Assembly (NCBI RefSeq): GCF_000972845.2
Contig: NC_040022.1
Span: 18,716,713 to 18,780,712 of the forward strand
Length of the DNA: 64,000 nucleotides
Reading direction: 5' to 3'
Source of the DNA: Larimichthys crocea
Lineage: Eukaryota > Chordata > Actinopteri > Sciaenidae
The notes below the pieces were generated by a model, which was not told where the DNA came from, made no database searches, and worked only from the letters and a program-made list of their open reading frames with translations. A program made the position numbers and the translations under genes. The stretch's first letter is position 1. Each line of letters opens with the position of its first letter. Shown piece after piece: positions 55,656 to 64,000 of this stretch.

Positions 55656-55853
55656 GGGGCGGCGTTTAGCTCCGTTGGTAGAGCAGCCGCCCCATGTGCG
55701 AAGGCTGAGTCCTTGCCGCAGAAGCCCAGGGTTCAAGTCCGACCTGTGGCTCTTTCCCACATGTCATTCCCAGTCTCTCTCTCTCCTTGCATTCCTGTCA
55801 CTCTTCAGCTGTCTCTATCAGATAAAAGCCAAAAAAATAATCTTAATAAAAAT
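55656..55853 (+). mobile_element. tRNA-derived SINE with A and B boxes
   Basis: The head (55662-55750) carries a tRNA-like A box (TTAGCTCCGTTGGTAGAGC, about 55666-55684) and B box (GGTTCAAGTCC, 55730-55740), the internal RNA polymerase III promoter. The body reads CACATGTCATTCCCAGTC followed by a TCTC-rich run, and the tail is TAAAAGCC then A-rich with TAATCTTAATAAAAA. AAAGGAAG occurs at 55648-55655 and 55854-55861, flanking the element as a likely 8-base target duplication. It is too diverged in the anticodon arm to be a working tRNA gene. Confidence 0.8.
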
Positions 55854-57784
55854 AAAGGAAGAACATCCATCTTTTGTCAGAGACTTTGTTGTCCTTCATT
55901 TCAAGGTTAGACATGTACAAAGTAAAAATAAAACTATTCACAAAACATGTTCATAGTTGTACAATTTGAGCACAAGACGTTCAAACAGCAATTAATATAA
56001 AATCTACAGACATAAAATCCACACTTGTGTTCTGTGAAAAAATGTTTGAAGTGATAAATTTGGAATTATGCCCCTCTAGTTTTTTGTCCTTTGTTCATCA
56101 TAAAGGAAAAGTTGAAACGAAAGCGTTTCCTATGCTTGCTATAGGGCCAAAATGTTGCTGTAGTCTTTTTGATCTAGGAAGGAGTGTGTGCGTCCTAGAA
56201 AGGATCTCCAAAGGGAGCTTCTTGAATGTATAATGCTGCAATGTGATACCATGAATAGAAAACAAGATGACTGACGGCTGCCTAAAGGTGAAAGAAGCTG
56301 TGCCAAAGACTCAAAGGTCTGTTCAAAACCTGACTGGATGGGCAGATGTGGGCTGGGTAAGTGTTACACTCTCCGCACCCTCCACTCGTAGCACTGATCA
56401 TCAAGAACACATCCCATCACTGCTAAAAAATCCTATTTCATATTACAGACTCGTGTCACTGCTGTACTCCATAGCAGTGCGCTCTTACCCGTCAAGTGAT
56501 GAAGCCTTTGAGCTGTTTTGAGGAAGTTAAGTGATGCAACGTTCTATCTCATACACTGAAATGTGGCAAGTCATGTAGATGAAGTACACATATTCTCTTA
56601 GAAGTTGAGTCGGGAGGGACGAGGGTCTCTGCTGACATTATTGTTTCAACAACACAGGATAAAAGGCTGTGAATATGTCTTAAATATTTACTGAGTTTCA
56701 CTGACCGGCATTGACACTAGTGCTCCTCGTTTCAGTCTGATGTGACTTAGACAGATGAGAGATGGAAACATTTGCACATCTGTCACTCCTTCATAAAAAG
56801 GGTGAGCTTGCTGTTGTGCATCAAAGGAGGGCACAGCATGCGGAAGCTCTGAAAATAAGTTTATGTGGAAAAGCAGGAGATATTTGAGATTCAGGGGCAG
56901 AGATAAGTTCTGTGTGCCAAGACAAATAGTGTGTGCCTACAAGTGTACACATGCACACACGCACACAATGTATATACTTCTACGGCACATAACACAATCT
57001 ACAGCCTGTAACACACACAATCCAACCAATACATGCAAAATATAACATGTAAAAAATGGATCGATACAAATTAGTATGTTACTTGGGTTTTACTGTTGTG
57101 TGAAACAATGTTTTGTTTTGTTTTTCTTCGTTTTGACTGTAGGGTGGTCTACCTGGCATTGCCTTTTAATCAATTAACAGATTTCCATGAAATGAAATTT
57201 TTTAGAAATTTTGACAAATTGCAAACCATTTCGTTGAATGAATCATGTACCAGAGAGTCCAAAATGAGGTTAAACTGTTTCAAAAAATGAGTTACCACAA
57301 TGTTTAACCATATCCATTTTAACCTATACAGATTTCCTTTTACACTTGAAGTGACTAATAATAACAACTATCTGTCTATCATAACAATGGATCAAATGAG
57401 ACAGGAATCACTTGTAGTGATGCACCCACAGACTCTGCAGTAACTCTCAGCTCTACAGAGCTTTCAAGCGTCTTTCAGCTATTTTTTTCTGTCTTTCTAG
57501 CCTGCAGTTTTAATGCTTTGGTTTCACTCTCATCACTCTCCAAAGCATTAAAGCTGCAGTGTCCAGGAACTGACTGTACACTACCTGCCCAGCACCAAAG
57601 AGCAGACAATCAGATAGAACTAAAAAGAGAGTAAATATTACACTTGAACTAGAAAAATTTCTAAAGAAATGTGTGCCTGACTCTGGCCCTGTAGCTCCCA
57701 TACATTATTATTGACACTGCTCAGCAAATTCAGTATTAATACAACAAGCTATCATTGTCTTTTTAATGGGCTCTTATTTTGAAG

Positions 57785-57803
57785 GGACTATTTTGAAAGA
57801 CTA

Positions 57804-57855
<52 letters not shown>

Positions 57856-58020
57856 TGTGTTTGTGTTTGTGTAGTCTTGTGTCTGTTAATAAGAGAGTTT
57901 TACAAAGTATGTGTGTGTTTGTGTTTGTGCATGCTCGTGTGATCTTGTGTTTGTTAATGAGAGCGTTTTACAAAGTCTTTTATTTTGAAGGGACTTTTAT
58001 TTTGAAAGACTTTTGTCTTG

Positions 58021-58103
<83 letters not shown>

Positions 58104-58215
58104 GTTTGTCTTGTCTGTTCCTGTGTGTGTGCTTGTGTGTCTGCCCTGTCTGTCTGTGTGTGGTGTGTGTGTGTGTCTGTCTGTCTCTCTATCTATGTGT
58201 CTGTGTTTGTGTCTG
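57785..58215. repeat. Compound GT microsatellite and minisatellite-like duplications
   Basis: Two long GT runs (57805-57861 and 58024-58106) separated by duplicated words: TTATTTTGAAGGGACT, TTTTGAAAGACT, CTTGTGTCTGTTAATAAGAG / CTTGTGTTTGTTAATGAGAG and GTTTTACAAAGT each occur twice. The whole block grew by duplication of a unit of roughly 70-100 bases plus GT slippage. Long open frames here are just GT repeats. Confidence 0.9.
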
Positions 58216-58727
58216 CAAGAGAGAAGGACAAAATGGCTGACATTGAAAAATGTGGTCTTGATAGTCATTGATATCATACAGCGACTTCAATAAAGTTAGT
58301 CAAAGGCAGGCTTGAGGTTGCCAAGCAACCAGGGTCAGCTGCAGACCAGAGTAATTAGGCACAGGTGCACCTCTGTGTCTCTCCCCTGAGACACACAGAA
58401 AATCTCTAAATGAAGCCCCTCGAAGGTGGCCAAAAATGCCAAAAAAGGTCTGCCGTAAACCAAAAGCCGAAATGACCATCAGCATCCTCATCTCATGGAC
58501 AATTTCCTTGCTGATTTTCAGGCAAAAATTGTATAAACTTTGGCCTTGGGAGTTAGAGAAAGAACAGGTGCTCCCTGCTCCTTTTGGAAATTTAATTAAC
58601 ATGGGAGTAGATTGGGCAGTAGATGCATGTTGCTGGTGCATCTTTGTGTCTGACCCCAAAACAATAAAAATGACAGCTTCAGCAGTGTTGTCACTGCAAC
58701 CGCCTCGAATTTTCCTACATTTTGAGT

Positions 58728-58811
58728 GGTAATCATGTCCTCATGGCCTCAATCGCAGTTTACAAATTTGGTAATCATGTCCTCATGGCCTCAATCGCAG
58801 TTTACAAATTT
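58728..58811. repeat. Two perfect tandem copies of a 42-bp unit
   Basis: The unit begins GGTAATCATGTCCTCATGGC and ends GTTTACAAATTT. Copies at 58728-58769 and 58770-58811 are identical. Confidence 0.95.
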
Positions 58812-59022
58812 AGTTTTTCAACATATATTTCTCTCCCTCTCCACTCTAGCGATGATGTCACGCACTCTAGCTCTCAAACATTCTTCCAATACAGACCCAT
58901 TAATTTTCTTGCCGTGGTTTTTGGCGATTTCTGGCTGAGCCGCACGTTTTGATACCTTTTTTGTGTATGCGCGACAAAAACTGCGAGAGGAGTAGAGAGC
59001 CAAAAAAAGGGCGTAAAAATAA

Positions 59023-59043
59023 CAATAATAATAATAATAATAA
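59023..59043. repeat. (AAT)n microsatellite
   Basis: About six to seven AAT units. Confidence 0.85.
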
Positions 59044-59231
59044 GCGCGGTGAATATTATATAGTGAGCTCTTTCAGGCACACTCAATTCATTAAATGCCC
59101 AGAAATGTGATTCCAAATTAATGTTGATGTTGCTCTGTATCTGCTGGATAAATATGTAACTGTTTGGTGACACGTTATATCATATGCTATATGTGTATAT
59201 ATGTGTATCAGTTTATCATATTACTTTTGTA

Positions 59232-59440
59232 TTTCCAGGTGCCACAGGTTCTCTTCCACAGAGTCCGCCATTTTGAACCACCATGTTTTTACAGTAGTCA
59301 GGAACGGACAAACTAAGCACTGGTTCTAGACAGGGTCTTTTCTCCCTCATGCTCAGAAAGACAGAGTGAAGCACATCGATTGCTATCAGTAACCAGTGCA
59401 CCCATAGGTGCCACTAAATCCTACAGATTGGTTGTTCAAA
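59232..59440. mobile_element. Dispersed repeat, copy 2 (related to 52278-52523)
   Basis: Same ordered words as copy 1, in the same orientation, without the TTTTG expansion. No terminal repeats or target duplication could be defined. Confidence 0.7.
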
Positions 59441-61215
59441 ATTTGATAATATTAAATGTTGCATTCACAGCTTGTAGATTAGTAAGCATCTTAAAGGTTC
59501 TAATGTTTATTTTTTTGGTCAAATTATGCGCATAGCATTGCTATTAATTATATACATTTAGCTATGACTGTAAGTATGGTCTATTTGATATTACTTGACA
59601 TACATTTTGTAATATACACATAAACTTAAATAAAACATTTCTTTTGTTTAAATGATAAACTTCCAGTGGTATGTACTCTCTAGTTTTTTCCAGTTTTTAA
59701 TTGTGTTATTTTGATTTGTCTTTTGCTTTGATATTATCTACTATGACATGTACTTAATATAAATGTTGTAAATGCAGATTTTATGCTGTGATGTGGTGAA
59801 ATTTTACAAAGAAAACAATGATGTGATAAATCTTGTGGCACCCATGGTCCTCAAGGCAACCTAGCGTGCAGCAGCACCCTCTTTGGGAAGCACTGCTCTA
59901 TTTAACCTTAATTTAAATATGCTCAACAGTAGTTTAAATAAGTCTCAACAATATCAAAGAATCAGCCAGTCCCATGAGTCTGTCTTTGTACAGTATATGG
60001 TACCATGGGACACCAGATGGCTACAAAAAACTTCTCAGTCTTTGTCTGTGCCTTTTATCTTTGCTCATTAAAAATACCCTTTTGAGGGAGGGGGAGCCCA
60101 GAATACAACCTCAGACCTCAATACACAAAGTCCCTTATCGACTTTGCTTATAACAAATCCTGATACAGAGGATTATTGAATGGAACATTTCAGCCAGTTG
60201 CACAGACCAATTATATGATTGTGTTGTCCAGGTATGAATCACTGACCCCAGAAACGTGAACAATAATGACCCCCAGTCCTTAAAGTGGTAAGTATTGAGT
60301 AGCCTGGAGAGTCATTGGCCTCTAATGCCCTGACTGAGAGGTATAAGAGATGAAGGGGAAAGAGAAGAGGGACAGAAAGCTCTCTGGGCTGCAGCTGCCA
60401 GCCCAGCACCTCTCATGGAATAAAAATGTATCTCTTATCTCTGATTCTGTGGCCTCGGCTTGATCCACACTGATCTAAAATGACTTTGTAGTTCCAGAAC
60501 ATTATCCTGCCTCTCCGCAGCCATCAGTGGCATCAGCCAACACACAAGCATTAATTATAAATCCATTAAAAGGGCTAGTTTGTCCGCAATGCAGCCATTA
60601 TCAGATGGCATGTCATTATTTCCCCTCCTCACTGCAGCAGCGAGTGGTAGTGGCTCCTGGTGGGTTCACAGGAACAAACATCTCATCTGTTTAAGGGGCC
60701 TAGTTTGGCAGCATGTAATGCGTGGTGAGCGGGTGAGGGGTCTCTGGGGGTAATGTGCCATCTATGCTGACAGTATGATGACAGTGATTGGGGTATTAAT
60801 TACAGACATTTATTTGTCATTGCTAAAACACTATGTACAGTCACCAAATTCAACGCACTGCAACTTGCGAAGACACAAGCAAGCAGAAACACAACTGAGT
60901 GAAACATCTCTAGACTACACACTGCATTTAAAGGAAAAGCGGAAAAAACGACAAGCTAATTAAAGCTACTATATTTTATATATTAACCAACTCTTCACAA
61001 TTTAATATCTTTAACCAGCTGTTTCGTTTTGATGGCAACTGTCTTTACTGTTGGCTCATTCTCCCTGCTCTTGTTGGCGTCATTGTCAGACACATTAGGT
61101 TCCTGTTTCAGAAAAAACCTGTAAAAACCCACTGTACCAGCACAGAATAGCTCCAGCTGTTAGTGAGTTGCTGTTGAACATGAGTTAGTATCAAGCAGCA
61201 ACCTCAGTGGACACA

Positions 61216-61290
61216 GCAGAAATGAACATGTTTACAGCCTGGTACAAAAAACTAATTTTCACGTTTATGACAACTGTACTGAGTTTGAAT
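61216..61290. mobile_element. Dispersed repeat fragment related to 26451-26560
   Basis: Carries AACATGTTTACAGCCTGGTA, CAAAAAACT and GACAACTGTACTGAG in the same order and orientation as the copy near 26.5 kb. Confidence 0.6.
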
Positions 61291-61775
61291 TTCTTTTTTT
61301 GTGTGAGCACACCGGCATCTTTCAGCCTGCCTCAACTTCCCCGTTGATCCACGTCCTTGCCCATTTTTAGACTTCTTGGGAGACAGCAGAGATGGGACTG
61401 CAAGAGCGGCCAGAGCCACCACACTCTGAGCTAACTAGAGCTAAAAAGAAAATGAGTATTAGTATTAGAACGGAAGACCTGAAAAACAGCTCCAAATGAA
61501 TGTTAATATTGCTCTGTATTTGCCAGATGTGTAAATACACAATTGCTCACAACTTACAAGCTGATAGTAATAGGAAAACACAAGCGAATACAGCAATGCT
61601 GTAAATCATACAGACAACAGAACTGAGTTCCAACACTAATGGAAGAGTTGGTGATTAGTAGAAGCTACACTGTGAATATCTCCAATAATGTCATATAAAT
61701 ATCTGACAGCTGTTTATAAATGTCTCCAAGTAACACTGTCTCAGTGTAGCACATCTTTCAAATTTAGCTTTGCAG

Positions 61776-61809
61776 CTTTAAAGCTGCACACACTTTAAAG
61801 CTGCACACA
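61776..61809. repeat. Two tandem copies of a 17-bp unit
   Basis: CTTTAAAGCTGCACACA repeated twice. Confidence 0.85.
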
Positions 61810-62180
61810 CAGCTGAACACACACGGCAAGTTTCAAACACATCGGATAAAATCCCTAAGAGGAGTTCGTTCAAATGCGACCCCTGGAAATGACCCCAAAA
61901 CCCGAAAGGTCCAAATTTGACAAAAATTGGACACCGTATGCTTCACTGTCGCCCGGGTCACCAAGAGACTTTTTTGTGTGTCTCGGCATGTTACATACTC
62001 CCTCCAAATTTCGGACACATGGATGAAACCGTGGCGAGGGGCACCGCCAAAAACGCACACCTAGGTGGCGCTGTAGAGCCATATGCGTACGTCCATGTGC
62101 GAGACCCACAAAATACTTAATTTTGCGCCCGACATTGGGGGGCTAGGCAAATTTTCGTGAGTTTTCAAGGGGATATTTCC
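61810..62180. mobile_element. Fish interspersed repeat with GGTGGCGCTGTAGAGCCATA core
   Basis: Contains CACCTAGGTGGCGCTGTAGA, GCCATATGCGTACGTCCATG, GAGACCCACAAAATACTTAA and TTTCGTGAGTTTTCAAG in this order. The CpG-rich, low-complexity protein-like wording is unlike the surrounding AT-rich DNA and matches the look of a repeat widespread in fish. Frames of 60-80 codons inside are by-products. Confidence 0.6.
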
Positions 62181-62988
62181 CTGAGTAAATACTAAATTTG
62201 TAAAGACTGCCTTAAAGTACTTTGAATCATAAAAGTGGAACAAACTTCAAAAAGCAATCAAACTTAAAAGTTTCACCCTGTTGGATGCATTTAAACTTTT
62301 AATTTTTTAACCTTTTTAGAGATGCATGTGATTGTTTCTGACACTGTATTCGCTTGTGTGTGATTGAGGGTGTCTTGTCTCTGTTCTGTCTCTCTGTGCT
62401 CGGCCCTTTCTTTGCAAAAGAGATCTTGATCTCAATGAGACTAACTGAAAATCACACAAAAAAATCTGAGTCGTGAAATAACATTATACAAACTAAAGTC
62501 AACACTGTCAGTTCCCTTTTTAACATTATTGCCGAGTGGCTTAAAAGCGTGTCAGTCGGTTTTTACTGTCCCTCCTCCTCCTGAAGAAACTGAAGAGCCA
62601 CTAACAAGATTTTTCTGGTACTTTAACCCTGGGTTTTGTGAGAAAATGTATGAATCATATCATAACAGTTGTACTGAGCTTGGATGTAGGAAAATGTATC
62701 ACTATGACAACATAAACTCCATACCCTGATTAGGACTGAGTTTGGATTGATTTGTCAAGATCAGTTCCCAGGAACTAACCTTTGAATTCTTGTTGTCTTT
62801 TACTTGCCTATTGTTTTCTTTATTTGAAAGTGTTTTCTTAAGCTGCAGTATGTTGATCTCTTTCAGCCACTGTACTATATATGATTCCATAGCAAGTAAA
62901 TGTTAATACAGAGAAGAAACACAGAAATACTGTAAAGCAAAAAAAAAACATTTTTTTTCTTCCTTTACAGGAAAAATTAGGGATAAAA

Positions 62989-63239
62989 CTGTTCTAGCCC
63001 TGCCTCGTGCTTAACATGTTGAAAGGTTCCTAAAGTTGGAGGCGCTCAAATACAAGGACTCAGATGTTCACTCAATCAACTGAGAAAGGGATCATGTGTC
63101 TGTGCCAAATCAGACTGTAGTTTATTTGTGTAGCAGGTGGACTGTGTGCAAACAATAAAACCCAATCCAATTTGATTTTTGCCGTGTTGTGCAGGATAGA
63201 TAAGCTATAATCAAATAGCACGAGGCAGGGCTAGAACAG
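62989..63239. repeat. Perfect 23-bp inverted repeat, arms 205 bases apart
   Basis: Arms 62989-63011 (beginning CTGTTCTAGCCCTGCCTCGT) and 63217-63239 are exact reverse complements. Flanks outside the arms do not match. No frame or known element between them. Confidence 0.9.
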
Positions 63240-64000
63240 GGAAATCATGCCTTGGGAAATCACATACAGAATACATTTCTGTAGATAGATGTTTTTTTTA
63301 ACAATGTTGTCCCCTGCAGGTTGAGCAGCTTTCTGCTGTTCATACTTGAAAGACGTAAACAGCATATTCAGAGGCATAAGATAAGTTTGACCCAAGATGA
63401 CTCAATTGGTGTCTTCGTGCAACAAGATAAAATGAAAGAACTAATTAGCACCGTGCAAAAAAATTAAGTCTTTCCTGATAATAAAACTATTGAGAGAAAT
63501 TCAAATTCCCCTATCTCTTTAGCACACAATTCCACCCATTCTCTAAAAACCACAGTATAAACCCACAATGAAATAGGAAAATCTGCATGTACAAAATAAG
63601 CCCCAGGCTTATCGTAATTTGCCCTGAATCAGACTCAAAGATCTAAGCCTCAGGCCTGAACACAGGTGAATGCACAGAGAAGGAGACAGAGAGACGAACC
63701 TTAACCTTTCTCTATTTATAGAATTCTGTTAATAGTTCTCAGAGGCTCAGATGAATAGATGTCACTTTCTACTTTGTTTTATATGTTTTCATTTCCCTGG
63801 TGGTGCTTCTTGAAAGACTAATGATACCGACAGTATGTGTTGATTTCTACTTTGTTATCCACACTCCCTCTATATGAGATATCCTCATTATCTCCAGCTG
63901 CGCTCTCGTAGGCAGAACACCTGAGCAGTAATTCTTATCCTTGTTAACTGCTGCAGACTGGAGCTGTGTTGATCATGTTAACTTCAGCAGCATGCTGGTT

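Larger units (their letters stand above)
39440..64000. other. Gene-poor region beyond rgs18
   Basis: About 24.5 kb in which no coding exon, tRNA or rRNA could be supported on either strand. It holds SINEs, simple repeats, tandem duplications and other repeats listed separately. In tetrapods the side of RGS18 away from RGS21 is a large gene desert before BRINP3, so this may be the start of the same desert. Some AT/GC-balanced stretches with homeodomain-type TAATTA words might be conserved noncoding elements. Confidence 0.55.

Noticed and set aside
55656..55750. A tRNA gene
   Set aside because: A and B boxes are present but the anticodon arm does not fold properly and the piece carries a SINE body and A-rich tail with flanking duplication.
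57807..58271. A 154-codon frame rich in Cys and Val
   Set aside because: It is a translation of GT microsatellite arrays, not a gene.
61833..62120. Overlapping frames on both strands
   Set aside because: They lie in a dispersed fish repeat and are by-products of its CpG-rich sequence.

Overview
The window is nuclear DNA of a ray-finned fish, probably a percomorph teleost. Genes are interrupted by GT-AG introns of about 100 bases to 2 kb. Microsatellites are abundant, and fish-type SINEs and small DNA transposons are scattered through the introns and spacers. The organism call rests on gene structure, the gene order and the look of the repeats; no database search was possible.

Six protein genes are supported, all on the minus strand, in the order (left to right) cdc73 - ro60 - rgs2 - rgs1 - rgs21 - rgs18. 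This matches the human 1q31 block (RGS18-RGS21-RGS1-RGS13-RGS2-UCHL5-RO60-GLRX2-CDC73) in order and relative orientation. RGS13, UCHL5 and GLRX2 are not seen between their expected neighbours. Exons were rebuilt by hand from splice sites and reading phase, and every model closes in frame: CDC73 residues 1-261 (the gene runs off the left edge), RO60 540 aa, RGS2 195 aa, RGS1-like 181 aa, RGS21 153 aa, RGS18 235 aa.

Layout: 1-5158, first eight exons of cdc73 (Paf1 complex subunit). 5160-7205, spacer that probably holds much of the ro60 3' UTR. 7206-12470, ro60 (Y-RNA-binding ring protein) with a noncoding first exon in a GC-richer promoter. 12480-15481, spacer with a MITE. 15482-39431, four small R4-type RGS genes (GTPase-activating proteins for heterotrimeric G-protein alpha subunits) in head-to-tail array. 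Three share a 62-base exon and all four share a 167-base exon in the same phases, the mark of tandem duplication. 39440-64000, no gene found. This is repeat-bearing, mostly single-copy-looking DNA corresponding to the edge of the gene desert beyond RGS18 in tetrapods, with a few stretches that look like candidate conserved regulatory elements.

Most notable observations: the fish RGS2 keeps the Cys of the mammalian Gq-selectivity triad but not the other two residues, and has a long C-terminal tail; RO60 has Asn where the human protein has the last MIDAS Asp; there are several perfect inverted repeats, a pogo/Tigger transposase remnant and a Tigger-like MITE. No convincing novel multi-gene system is present.
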